This document shows positions 7,399-16,271 of a stretch of 35,255 nucleotides of DNA, piece by piece. Below the pieces are notes generated by a model, which saw only the letters and a list, made by a program, of their open reading frames with translations, did no database searches and was not told where the DNA came from. The translations under genes were made by a program, and so were the position numbers. The DNA is from Microcoleus sp. MP8IB2.171 (GTDB taxonomy: Bacteria; Cyanobacteriota; Cyanobacteriia; Cyanobacteriales; Microcoleaceae). Within the stretch, counting starts at the first letter, position 1; every line of letters begins with the position of its first letter. The stretch covers positions 1 through 35,255 of the forward strand of contig JARCMA010000460.1 in assembly GCA_030248405.1 (NCBI GenBank), given 5' to 3'.

Positions 7399-9687
7399 TT
7401 ACAGAATCCGTTGCCGAACTTCCGCATAAACAAAAGCAGGTACGCGCTTGTAAGCAGGCGTGCCCGATCGCTTTTCAATTTCCGGGTGAAAAATCACATT
7501 AACTTCAGGATAAAACATCAAAGCAGCACCCTCACGAACCGCCCCATAAATCACCTCGACATTTTCCATTTTCCCCACATTTCCCTGCACCGTAACCCGC
7601 TGATGTTCTTGAAAACCCGTGCTTTCTGCATCCGCACGATTCATCAAAATGCAGTTGCGGTGTGGCATTCCCCGATACTTATCATCAATTTTGTAAACCA
7701 CAGTATTGTGCTGAGAATAGCTGCGTCCCGTCATCAATGCCACAACTAAACCCTGCACTGAGTCGGATACGCCAAACTCTTGGGCTGCGGGTAGTTTCAG
7801 GACTGGCAAAGGTGTAACAAACATCTTTGCTTTGCCGGAATCAGTAGGAAATTTAGGTTCTGTAAAAATGCGACCTGCGATCGTAAATTCCTCTTTTGTT
7901 CTATCAATTGTCCCTAATTTTTCATAGCCCGGAATAGTTTGAGCAATCAATTGGCGCACGTATTTTGTGTCTTGAAGTAGGCGCCAATGAACCGGAAACT
8001 CGCCGTGAATTCTGCTAGCTAATTCCGTCAAGAATTCTACCTCTGAAATCAGATCGGCATTTTTGAGATGAGTTTCTCCCTCATCATTTAAACGCACAAA
8101 ATTATTCCCAGATTCCACCGTTGTTTTGTGGGGATTTTCAAAGCGATTCAGGACGGGAATCACAATTGTATTGTGTTTTGCCAATCCGTGAAAATGCCCT
8201 AAATTTGGTTTGGTGGCGAGGTAGATAACGGTTTCAACATTGGCTAAAGCGCGTTTTGCCTGAGTTGAATCCGGGTTCGCCCCGTACAAGTTGCCGCCCA
8301 GACACATCAGCGTATCGACTTTGCCTGCATCTGCTGCTTCAATGAGCGATCGAGTGTCGTAGCCCTTAACAGGACTGAGGGGACGATTTAATAACTTTTC
8401 TAAAGCTTGTTGAATTTCTTTTTTCAGATTCACAGTGACACCCATAGAGCCGAATCCTTGGACGTTTGAGTGTCCTCTGACGGGCATTAATCCAGCACCT
8501 TCTTTGCCGACATTTCCTGTCATTAAGGCAGTATTGGCAATGCTGAAAACATTATCTACACCGTTATCGTGTTGGGTAATTCCCATCGCCCAACCAAAGA
8601 CAACTCGCTGTGAAGTGCCGATAATTTTGGCTGCCTTCTCAATTTCTGCTTGGGAAACTCCGCAGGTTTTAGTAATAGTTTCCCAATCGGTTTCGCTGGC
8701 GTGCTGGACTACTGATTCCCAGCCTTCTGTATAAGTTTGCAAGTATTTTTCGTCCAGCAATCCTTGTTCGATTACAGATTTTTGGATGCCGACAAATAGC
8801 GCCGTATCGCTACCGGGAATTGGCTGCAAGTACAGCGAGGAAATATCGGAACCGGGGATGAGCGACTTGACGGGAAAAGCAGGAGAACCAAACTTGACTA
8901 ACCCAATTTCCATCACCGGATTGATCACAATTATTTTACCGCCTTTGTCGCGAATTTTAATTAACTCGTTCATCAAGCGGGGATGGTTGTAGGAAGAATT
9001 CGCGCCCGCGAGTACCACGCAATCTGCTTGCTTCAAGTTTTCTAGACTCACTACTGAGGTGCGGGTGGCAAACATTTCGCTTAAGCCAGTTGTCGAGGGA
9101 GCGTGGCAGAGATCTGAACAATCTGCTAAGTTATTGGAACCCATCGCCCGCATCATCAATTGCAGCAGAAAAGCCGCTTCGTTTGAAGAGCGACCGGAAC
9201 TGTAAGATGCCACTCTTTCGGGGGTTTTGCGAAAAGCAGCTTCGGCAATTTGATAAACTTCTTCCCAAGAAATGCGATCGTAATGAGATGAACCAGCCCG
9301 CAAAATCATCGGAAAACTCAGCCTTCCCAACCTATCGGCTTCCATTGAAGTTAATTGCTGAAGTTCTCCAATACTCTTCTTTTCAAAAAATTGAGTTGAG
9401 ATAGCCGGCTTGATTTCAGCGGAGATTGCTTCAACGCTTTTCATGCACCGCTGAAGTTTTTCGCCCTCTTCATTTGTAAAACCTCCTTTCTGCCCGCCAG
9501 TGCCCCAAGAACATGACAAACAAGCACTTTTGTGCAGCAAAGTTTTCCAAAGTTTCGTGCCTTCCGGGGACAATGTATGTTCTGCCCAAAACTCAATTAC
9601 GGGCAAACCGCCGCCTATGTCTGGCGTTTCCTCGTTTGTCTCGTTGAATGGCGGAACGGGTTGGATATTTTGGGAGTTGATTTCCAT
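7399..9687 (-). CDS. YdeP/FdhF-like molybdopterin oxidoreductase
   Basis: This 762-residue protein has the usual length of the Fdhalpha-like/YdeP branch of the DMSO-reductase superfamily. The N-terminus carries the family's CLSCSWGTGGQKGGF motif (C56, C59) but not a full four-Cys [4Fe-4S] motif like that of true formate dehydrogenases. DLCHAPST places C194 where E. coli FdhF has its selenocysteine Mo ligand. Mo-bis-MGD binding stretches such as GWAMGITQHDNG and GLMPVRGHSNVQG and the C-terminal dinucleotide-binding domain (MTGRSYSQHNT) are present. No Tat signal is seen, so it is cytoplasmic. The electron partner and substrate are unknown; E. coli YdeP is linked to acid resistance. The last codons plus stop match the minisatellite unit at 15251-15544. 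Confidence 0.93.
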   Translation of the reverse strand: MEINSQNIQPVPPFNETNEETPDIGGGLPVIEFWAEHTLSPEGTKLWKTLLHKSACLSCSWGTGGQKGGFTNEEGEKLQRCMKSVEAISAEIKPAISTQFFEKKSIGELQQLTSMEADRLGRLSFPMILRAGSSHYDRISWEEVYQIAEAAFRKTPERVASYSSGRSSNEAAFLLQLMMRAMGSNNLADCSDLCHAPSTTGLSEMFATRTSVVSLENLKQADCVVLAGANSSYNHPRLMNELIKIRDKGGKIIVINPVMEIGLVKFGSPAFPVKSLIPGSDISSLYLQPIPGSDTALFVGIQKSVIEQGLLDEKYLQTYTEGWESVVQHASETDWETITKTCGVSQAEIEKAAKIIGTSQRVVFGWAMGITQHDNGVDNVFSIANTALMTGNVGKEGAGLMPVRGHSNVQGFGSMGVTVNLKKEIQQALEKLLNRPLSPVKGYDTRSLIEAADAGKVDTLMCLGGNLYGANPDSTQAKRALANVETVIYLATKPNLGHFHGLAKHNTIVIPVLNRFENPHKTTVESGNNFVRLNDEGETHLKNADLISEVEFLTELASRIHGEFPVHWRLLQDTKYVRQLIAQTIPGYEKLGTIDRTKEEFTIAGRIFTEPKFPTDSGKAKMFVTPLPVLKLPAAQEFGVSDSVQGLVVALMTGRSYSQHNTVVYKIDDKYRGMPHRNCILMNRADAESTGFQEHQRVTVQGNVGKMENVEVIYGAVREGAALMFYPEVNVIFHPEIEKRSGTPAYKRVPAFVYAEVRQRIL

Positions 9688-9828
9688 GCGGTTTACCTTT
9701 TGTTTGAATTGCGAATTGATGGGCAGTTAAGTTTATTACTCTAATTTACCGCAAATTTACAGCACAAAAAATGAGTCAATAGATAGATGTTTTAAGAATA
9801 CCCAGCGGTTCCAACCGCCATCTTATTT

Positions 9829-9911
9829 TACCAGAAAGAATTGGTTTAAAGCCTCTCCCTTGTAGGGAGAGATTAAAATCAGACTATTCATTACTCCAAT
9901 CCTCTTCCTTC
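9829..9911. repeat. 83-base dispersed direct repeat, copy 1
   Basis: The sequence from taccagaaagaattggttta to cctcttccttc recurs at 16811-16894 in the same orientation, with about ten differences. It contains CTCTCCCT-TGT-AGGGAGAG, a perfect 8-bp hairpin. Both copies are followed within about 60 bases by CTGTCAA arrays and then by the 3' end of a minus-strand gene. Confidence 0.8.
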
Positions 9912-9946
9912 TTTTGTCAAGTGCTGTCAACCCTTCTCTAAGCAAC

Positions 9947-10005
9947 CTGTCAACTGTCAACCTGTTTGCTGTCAACTGTCAACTGTCAACTGTCAACTGT
10001 CAACT
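9947..10005. repeat. CTGTCAA heptanucleotide array (STRR type)
   Basis: One interrupted stretch and then about five perfect tandem copies of the 7-base unit ctgtcaa (9969-10005) end 10 bases before the STAND gene stop codon. Heptanucleotide short tandem repeats of this kind are an established feature of filamentous cyanobacteria. Confidence 0.85.
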
Positions 10006-10015
10006 GAATGAAGGT

Positions 10016-13000
10016 TTACTTCTTCTTATTTAATGCCTGCTTCCCAAACCCAAGACAAAGCAGTCGATCGCCCTCAGCAACATTCGGGTCATTCTGCAAA
10101 TAATCTCCCAACCATTCACAACTCCGAGCAATGATTTTATTCAGTTCAAAATTCTCCAAAGACCACAGAATTATAGTCCTATCGCTGCTAGCAAAAGCCA
10201 GAGTTTGGCTGTCAGAACTAAAAGTAACGCTCAACACGCGATCGCTCGATTCCAAAGTCTTCGATAGCAGCGCCTTCTTACCGTCAAAATCCCACAGTTT
10301 AACAGTATTTCCCCCACTCGCCGCCGCAATCAACTTGCCGTCGGGACTAAAACTCACGCTTTCTACAGTATCGCTGTGGTCGAGTTTTCCAGTTAAATTA
10401 ACCGCCTTGCCATCAAACCCCCACAAGTAAACTTTTTTGTCAGCGCAAGCAGCAGCAATAGTCTTACCGTCTGGACTGAAACTCACATTTTTAACGCTGT
10501 CCTCGTGGTCGATAGTTTTCAGAATCTTCGCCGACGAACCGTTAAATTGCCAGAGGTAAACTCTCTTTTCTCCGGAAATTTCAAAAGCCTTTTTCTTCCC
10601 GCTTGCCTTATCCTCAGCAGCGGTAGCAGTAGCAATAGTTTTGCCGTCGGGACTGAAGCTAACGCTAATTACTGGATTGCTGTGATCGAGTTTTGCAAGC
10701 AAAGTTGCTTTAGAACCGTTCCAGCGCCAGAGGTACAATTTGCGATCGGCATTGGCGGCGGCAATTATCTTGCCGTCTGGACTAAAACTCACGCTTCTAA
10801 CAATGTCGCCATGCCCCAGAGTATCTAACAGTTTCCCGTCTAAACTCCAAACTTTCACCGTTTTGTCATCGCTGGCAGAAGCAACAGTTTTATCATCAGG
10901 GGAAATGCTCACCCAGGTAACAGAATCCTTGTGACCTTCTAAGGTTTTGAATAAACTGCCGTCACTGCGCCAAAGTCTCACTGTTTTGTCCCCGCTAGCA
11001 GAAGCAATTGTTTTGCCGTCAGCACTAAAACTGACTTTGTAAACCCAGTTTTCGTGTCCCGATAAAATCTTATTCAACGGAGTGCTGTCCGGTTTCCAAA
11101 GTTTCACTATTTTGTCCTTACTTGCGGAAGCAATAGTGCCATCGCGGCTGAAAGTTACGGCTCTCACGTCGTCTTGATGTCCTCGAAAAGTGTTGAGCAA
11201 AGTGCCGCTGCGACTCCAAATTTTTACCGTATCGTCTGCACTACCGGTGACAATTTTTTCGCCGTCGCGACTGAAACTCGCGCTGACAACTTCATCGTTG
11301 TGTCCTTTGAGAGTTCTGATTTCCTCACCATTTCGGTTCCAAACTTTGGCTGTGGTGTCGGCACTTGCTGAGACGAGTTCTCGACTGTTGGGACTGAACT
11401 TAATGCTGTAAACAATGTCAGAATGTTTGGTTAATGTTTTGGGATTAATTGTAAATTTCTGGGTTTTACTTTCTCGGTTCCAAAGTTTGACAGTTTTGTC
11501 AACACTTGCTGAGGCTATTGTTTGGCCGTCGGGGCTGAAACTGACGCCGAGCACCCAGTCTTTGTGTCCGGTTAAGGTTTGCAGCACTTTTTTTTTCGCA
11601 AGGTTCCAGATTTTGACGGTGTTGTCGTAACTGGCGGAAGCTAGGGTTTTGCCGTCTGGACTGAAACTGACGCTGGTGACGATATTGCGGTGGCCGGATA
11701 AAATGCTACTCGCACTTTTGTCGTTATCTACTTGCCAAATTCTAATTGTACGATCGGCACAACCAGTAGCGATCGTTTTCCCATCGGGACTAAAACTAAC
11801 ACTCGTCACGCTATCCGGGTGATTGAAAGTTTTTAATAACTTACCTTCTTTGCTCCACAATTTAACAGTTTTGTCAGCACTTGCCGAAGCAACTGAATTG
11901 CCATCGGGACTGACACTCACATCCAAAACAAACTTGCTATGCTGCTCGAAACGGTTGCGTTCTTGCACCCCGGAAACTGATTGTCTGAGTCTCTCAGCAA
12001 TTTGATTTTTAGTATCCACAGGCAGCGCTGTACTTTTCAGAGAATCACGACCAATTTTGATACTATTTCCCAACACTCCTAATTGATTTTTTTCATTAGA
12101 AAGCACCAAAGCTTCCGACGCCGAATTTAGGGCATCAGTCCGACTTTTTTCTGCTTCTTGCCGTGCGCTTTCTGCTAATTTTGCTTGCTCGAATGCCATC
12201 CCTGAAACACCTGCGAGTACAAGCACTCCTAGAACCGCCGCCCGCAATTGCCATCTCCGAGTTTGGTAAAGTTGAGCTTCCGCTTGGTACTGTTTGTCTC
12301 TAGCTTCCGACAGCAAAGCATCTTGCTCTCTGTCTTTGCGAATTTGTTCGATTTCATCTCGGTTAATTTGGTTTTGCTTTCGCAGTTCCTCAACTTCTGC
12401 CTTTTTATCTAATTCTTGCTGCTGGCGAATGAAGCTAACTAAATAATCGTGAACTAGCTGATAAAGCTCTGCCGGTAGTTCCGTCCATCGAAAAACTAAA
12501 CCCGAGTTTACTAACAGTTCTAAGACTAAATCTAATTTATCAGCTTCAGCAAAGGTCGCTAAATTTGAGGCTAATTCTGCACGGGTTTTTAGGGGACGAA
12601 TCTGCTCTTCATCTGTGAGCAAATACAATACTCTGCGTGCAGCTACTTCATTCTCTGGCCCGCAATCTTTGATAACTTCTTCGAGAAACCTTTCGACTAA
12701 TTTTTGTTGCGGATTGTTGCCGAGTTCCTGATATTGACTTAAAGTTCTAATGTTCTCTTGTTGCAGTTGAGCGCCGACAAGTTGTAGTTCGATCGGGCGG
12801 ACTTCTCCCAATTCTCCAGCTAAATTTTTGACTAATTCTTCGATCAGCTCCGGTTCTAAGTAAAACTGCGCTCGCTCAGTTAAAGTGCGAATTACCGATC
12901 GCGCATCGACCAGCGAAAAATTTCCCAAATAAAACAGAATGTTTTTGCTGAGAATGTCCTCCAAAATATCATTGTTAACGAATCCTGTCTGGTTTTTGGG

Positions 13001-15199
13001 TCGGGAAAATTCCAGCAAATAGTGCAGGTAATCTTCCCGCAAACACAGGACGACTTTTAAGTATTTGATTTTCAAGCATTCCCGCAAAAAATCAAAAAAT
13101 ATTTGTCTTTCGGCTGGCTCTTTCCACACGAAAAAGAATTCTTCAAATTGGTCAAATATCAGAACAGTCACTAAATGTTCGGAATTTCTTTGCAGCTCCT
13201 TGATAATGTTTTCGTATTCGATCGCCTGTTGTTGTATGATTAATTCTACTGGCTGTGACTGCTCCCTTTGATCCTCATTATTCCCAGTCGAGCCACCGTG
13301 AAATCCCGAAATAAGATTTCCCTTGACTCCACCTGCTTCTACGGTCAAATCTACCGGAGAAATTTCAGGTACTGCTTCGGCAATTTCCGGATCGAATATT
13401 TCAGTTTTAAGAGCAGATAACTGTCTGGTCAATTCCCGCGGCCAGTTGTTGTAAACTTGCAGCACTACGGGCAAAACAGTCCGCATTTCTATTTTTTTTT
13501 GTTTGAGAGCTGGTACTAATCCTCCCGTGACTATTGAACTTTTGCCAACTCCAGACTGACCGTAAATTACTGTCAGTTTGTCGGGGGTATTGTTCATCCT
13601 ATATATCAAGCGGTTGAGGTCTTGCTCTCTGCCGGAAGCTGTAATTTCGTCAGCAATAGTAGCAGCGCCGGCAATAGTTTCGGCGACGGAATTAACCGCT
13701 TCTCTGTGCGGCTGCAACTTTCCGGCTCCAATAAAAGCTCGGAACCGATACGTGTGTTCCACCGCTCGATAATCTTGCTTAATTTGAAATGCTTCGAGAT
13801 ATTCTCCCCGCTGAAAATAGAGCGATCGCAGCATTTCTAAAACCCGCAAATACAGTTGCGGGTTGTAGCAAGGTTCGGTTTCCAAGCGAGCAAGCTCTAA
13901 ATGTGCGATCGCCTCCTGCACCTCACCCAACTGACTCTGGGCCTCTGCTAAAATTAACAGATATAAGCCTAGATGCTGCGACTTTACAGGGGTTCCCTGT
14001 CCCATCGCTTCTAAATTTGAGTTGAGAACGTCTAGAGCCACTAAAGCCCATTCTTTCGCCCCTTGCCAGTTCTTTTGCTCCAAGGCTACTCTAGCCAAAA
14101 AGCCGTAATCTTGAGCCAAATTAACTGCTGAATTTTCCATATTTTCATGTAACCTCCGAGCTTTGATAGCTAAATTCCAGAGTGCATCCCAATCTTCTAA
14201 ATGCTGCAATACTTCGCCAAGTTGATTGATGAATATACCAACGGCATCCGGCCGTCCCGCCCGTTCTAAAACATCAATACATTCCTGAAAATAATTCTTA
14301 GCTTCCGTCCAGTAAGGACGGTTGCCGCTGCGGTGTTGTTCTGCTTGGAAGCGGTAGCAAAGACCGATGTGGAATAGCAGAATTCCCTCTAACACCGGTG
14401 CTGGGTTAACGGTAAATAACAAATCACTAAATTCTGTTTTTGCTCCAATAAATGCTACTTGATACTTCCAAAAACTGAGACTTTTTTGATACAATTCAAT
14501 AGCCGCAGGGATGCGCTGACAAGCATATTCGTGCCTACCCCGAATAAATTGCAAACTCGCTTCAATAGCTGGTTCTAACCTGATGTTGCAAGTTTGCAAG
14601 TCTTGGCTAGCCGACTCTAGTTCACTCAAAGAATTGGCTCCGAGAATGGCAGAATTAGTTAAACGCCAATTGCCACTTTCTAAAATGTTGGAAAAAATGC
14701 GATCGGCACTTTTGCCCAGGAAATCCACCAAGTCGTCGGGGCCAATCACAAATTCAACGCTTGTCGTCCAAGTTTCGATATCTGTTACTAACCGAATCAG
14801 TTTTTTTAAGATTTTGTCTGTCACCCACAGCACCACCGGGAAGGGAAAATTATTCCGAAATTCTTCCCTCACGTAGTTGGTAGAAGTCAGCACTCGATCG
14901 ATCGCACTTACTGATTCCAATCCAAACACCATTAAAGCTGGCGGATGGCTGCAGGAAAGTTCGGTTTCTATCGTCGTGTAAAGAGTTTTAACAGATGCGG
15001 GAAGGACAATTTCTCGAATCTCGATACCAGACTCCTCCCGCAATTGCCTGACAATTTCCTCTCTCATGGCACTGTAATTGCACCGCACCAAAATCAGCGA
15101 AAATTGCCCCTGAGACATCGAGAGAGTCCGGGTGAGAGTTTGCAGCGAACTTTTGTTTTGCTGTGCTGCGGTGTCTTGCTGGCAGTGCGAATTAATCAT
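10016..15199 (-). CDS. STAND NTPase with TPR-like region and 14 WD40 repeats
   Basis: With the ATG at 15199 the product is 1727 residues. In order there is an N-terminal alpha/beta domain (SLILVRCN...ALMVFGLE...FPFPVVLWV), a TPR-like helical region (about 210-480), a P-loop NTPase with Walker A GQSGVGKSS (about 547-555) and Walker B VLIFDQFEEFF (about 679-689), a winged-helix-like region, a coiled coil, one membrane-like helix (about 985-1002) and 14 WD40 repeats (about 1083-1690), enough for two seven-bladed propellers. STAND proteins are signal-triggered oligomerising switches; the WD40 end is the likely sensor and the N-terminal domain the likely output (inference). The frame stays open upstream to 15409, but those 70 extra residues are translated minisatellite (Pro-Leu-His-rich), so MINSHCQQ is taken as the start. 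Repeat 11 carries a charged insert of about 16 residues. Confidence 0.92.
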   Translation of the reverse strand: MINSHCQQDTAAQQNKSSLQTLTRTLSMSQGQFSLILVRCNYSAMREEIVRQLREESGIEIREIVLPASVKTLYTTIETELSCSHPPALMVFGLESVSAIDRVLTSTNYVREEFRNNFPFPVVLWVTDKILKKLIRLVTDIETWTTSVEFVIGPDDLVDFLGKSADRIFSNILESGNWRLTNSAILGANSLSELESASQDLQTCNIRLEPAIEASLQFIRGRHEYACQRIPAAIELYQKSLSFWKYQVAFIGAKTEFSDLLFTVNPAPVLEGILLFHIGLCYRFQAEQHRSGNRPYWTEAKNYFQECIDVLERAGRPDAVGIFINQLGEVLQHLEDWDALWNLAIKARRLHENMENSAVNLAQDYGFLARVALEQKNWQGAKEWALVALDVLNSNLEAMGQGTPVKSQHLGLYLLILAEAQSQLGEVQEAIAHLELARLETEPCYNPQLYLRVLEMLRSLYFQRGEYLEAFQIKQDYRAVEHTYRFRAFIGAGKLQPHREAVNSVAETIAGAATIADEITASGREQDLNRLIYRMNNTPDKLTVIYGQSGVGKSSIVTGGLVPALKQKKIEMRTVLPVVLQVYNNWPRELTRQLSALKTEIFDPEIAEAVPEISPVDLTVEAGGVKGNLISGFHGGSTGNNEDQREQSQPVELIIQQQAIEYENIIKELQRNSEHLVTVLIFDQFEEFFFVWKEPAERQIFFDFLRECLKIKYLKVVLCLREDYLHYLLEFSRPKNQTGFVNNDILEDILSKNILFYLGNFSLVDARSVIRTLTERAQFYLEPELIEELVKNLAGELGEVRPIELQLVGAQLQQENIRTLSQYQELGNNPQQKLVERFLEEVIKDCGPENEVAARRVLYLLTDEEQIRPLKTRAELASNLATFAEADKLDLVLELLVNSGLVFRWTELPAELYQLVHDYLVSFIRQQQELDKKAEVEELRKQNQINRDEIEQIRKDREQDALLSEARDKQYQAEAQLYQTRRWQLRAAVLGVLVLAGVSGMAFEQAKLAESARQEAEKSRTDALNSASEALVLSNEKNQLGVLGNSIKIGRDSLKSTALPVDTKNQIAERLRQSVSGVQERNRFEQHSKFVLDVSVSPDGNSVASASADKTVKLWSKEGKLLKTFNHPDSVTSVSFSPDGKTIATGCADRTIRIWQVDNDKSASSILSGHRNIVTSVSFSPDGKTLASASYDNTVKIWNLAKKKVLQTLTGHKDWVLGVSFSPDGQTIASASVDKTVKLWNRESKTQKFTINPKTLTKHSDIVYSIKFSPNSRELVSASADTTAKVWNRNGEEIRTLKGHNDEVVSASFSRDGEKIVTGSADDTVKIWSRSGTLLNTFRGHQDDVRAVTFSRDGTIASASKDKIVKLWKPDSTPLNKILSGHENWVYKVSFSADGKTIASASGDKTVRLWRSDGSLFKTLEGHKDSVTWVSISPDDKTVASASDDKTVKVWSLDGKLLDTLGHGDIVRSVSFSPDGKIIAAANADRKLYLWRWNGSKATLLAKLDHSNPVISVSFSPDGKTIATATAAEDKASGKKKAFEISGEKRVYLWQFNGSSAKILKTIDHEDSVKNVSFSPDGKTIAAACADKKVYLWGFDGKAVNLTGKLDHSDTVESVSFSPDGKLIAAASGGNTVKLWDFDGKKALLSKTLESSDRVLSVTFSSDSQTLAFASSDRTIILWSLENFELNKIIARSCEWLGDYLQNDPNVAEGDRLLCLGFGKQALNKKK

Positions 15200-15250
15200 A
15201 ATTAATATTTGAAAATTTTTCTCAGGATAGGTGCTGTCAACTGTCGAAAA

Positions 15251-15544
15251 AAGGAAGTTCGGCAACGGATTATTTAACGGATGTAACGGATGGAAGTTCG
15301 GCAACGGATTATTTAACGGATGTAACGGATGTAACGGATGTAACGGATGGGAGTTCGGCAACGGATTATTTAACGGATGTAACGGATGTAACGGATGGAA
15401 GTTCGGCAACGGATTATTTAACGGATGTAACGGATGTAACGGATGGAAGGAATCGACGGATTATTTAACGGATGTAACGGATGTAACGGATGGAAGGAAT
15501 CGACGGATTATTTAACGGATGTAACGGATGGAAGGAATCGACGG
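15251..15544. repeat. Nested minisatellite with 9-base core AACGGATGT
   Basis: Six higher-order units each consist of a head (ggaagttcggcaacgg in units 1-4, with gg/ga variation; aaggaatcgacgg in units 5-6), the link attattt and a run of 9-base cores. Core numbers per unit are 2, 4, 3, 3, 3 and 2, the last core ending in TGG instead of TGT. A seventh head (15532-15544) is cut short. The unit matches the 3' end of the molybdopterin oxidoreductase gene (7392-7423) in 30 of 32 positions. It lies just upstream of the STAND start and is open in several frames, giving false ORFs on both strands. Confidence 0.95.
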
Positions 15545-15651
15545 CAGGGGAAAGTGCAATTAAGAACGTCCTAACCGTTTTGGCGGTTGCTCTAAGTTTA
15601 CTTTTACCCGTTTTTGTGTTTGCAAATCACTGCGAAGAATCATCTGATTAA
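15490..15651 (+). CDS. Small ORF with signal-peptide-like segment, possibly a gene remnant
   Basis: The ATG at 15490 lies inside the minisatellite and opens 53 codons. The first 20 or so are repeat translation. Residues 24-45 (IKNVLTVLAVALSLLLPVFV) then look exactly like a bacterial signal peptide, ending FA-NHCEESSD and a stop. An AGGGGAAAG ribosome-like site lies six bases before an ATT codon that would start IKNV directly. The minisatellite may have replaced the original start of a small exported protein, or this is the leftover 5' end of a lost gene. Whether it is translated is unknown. Confidence 0.3.
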   Translation: MEGIDGLFNGCNGWKESTAGESAIKNVLTVLAVALSLLLPVFVFANHCEESSD

Positions 15652-15911
15652 TTTTATTTCTGCCCTTGTGGGCGATTTCCAATCACTGGGAACTGTCAAT
15701 TAGTTAAGTTTATTTCAGCCTGCATACTTATTGTTTTAGCCGATCGCATTAAAGCATACCCAAAAAAATACATACTCTGTTATTCGCATATTCCCAGCAA
15801 AATCAACCGGATTTTACTGAAATCTTGATGATTGCTCAAATTCTACCCAGCAAAAGAGTTTTTGTTTGCGGGGCTCCCAGCCATCGCCCAAATCGCGCAA
15901 ATCCGATTCAG
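15652..15911. other. Spacer without recognised features
   Basis: This 260-base AT-rich spacer lies between the small signal-peptide-like ORF and the 3' end of the secreted-protein gene. The phrase gttattcgcatat occurs twice (near 15779 and 15910), a short direct repeat. No ORF, RNA gene or terminator was identified. Confidence 0.5.
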
Positions 15912-16271
15912 TTATTCGCATATCGCTGAAATCCGGCATTCCTTGCTTGACTGGCCCCTGGCAGCACTGAGATAAACTATCGGCGGTGGCTCATCAATTA
16001 CAGCTTGAAGATTTTTTGTCATAAATTTACTAATCTCCATATCTAAAGTAGCTGCAAAATCAGGTTCATCCCAATCCTCGCTTTCTTCAATGCTGATGGT
16101 TGTTGGTGGCCCAATATCAAAATCTAGCTCATCGCCAAAATCCGAAACTTTCTTAATTGGATCTACTTTCTGACCGGTATCAGTGGCAAAAGCTTGAGTT
16201 GTATTGGCCATTAGTAGGAGTGGCAGTGCTACTATGGCACTTATTGTTTGTCGCGCCGTGATTTTCCTCAT
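15912..16271 (-). CDS. Small secreted acidic protein, unrecognised
   Basis: The 119-residue product has a classic signal peptide: MRKITARQ, hydrophobic core AIVALPLLLMAN, and cleavage expected after residue 29 (TQAFA/TD). The mature part of about 90 residues is rich in Asp and Glu (FGDELDFDIG; IEESEDWDEPDF) with a Pro-rich motif DEPPPIVYLSAARG near the end. The ATG at 16271 has a near-perfect ribosome site, TAGGAGG, six bases upstream. The two cysteines lie in the last 10 residues. No family is recognised. The protein should be periplasmic or extracellular. It is isolated, with long gene-free flanks on both sides. Confidence 0.7.
   Translation of the reverse strand: MRKITARQTISAIVALPLLLMANTTQAFATDTGQKVDPIKKVSDFGDELDFDIGPPTTISIEESEDWDEPDFAATLDMEISKFMTKNLQAVIDEPPPIVYLSAARGQSSKECRISAICE

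Larger units (their letters stand above)
9688..10015. other. Gene-free repeat stretch between two minus-strand genes
   Basis: This 328-base spacer lies between the 5' end of the molybdopterin oxidoreductase gene and the 3' end of the STAND gene. No credible ORF was seen. It contains one copy of an 83-base dispersed repeat (9829-9911) and a CTGTCAA heptamer array (9947-10005). The AT-rich part next to 9688 must contain the oxidoreductase promoter, which I could not define. Confidence 0.7.

Noticed and set aside
15200-15409. N-terminal 70-residue extension of the STAND protein
   Set aside because: Pro-Leu-His-Asn-rich repeat translation; the ATG at 15199 begins normal-looking sequence.
15231-15515. 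Plus-strand ORF of 94 codons
   Set aside because: Pure translation of the minisatellite (repeated FNGCNG units).
15251-15544. CRISPR array
   Set aside because: The units have no variable spacers; the differences are core copy number and two head types. No cas genes in the window.
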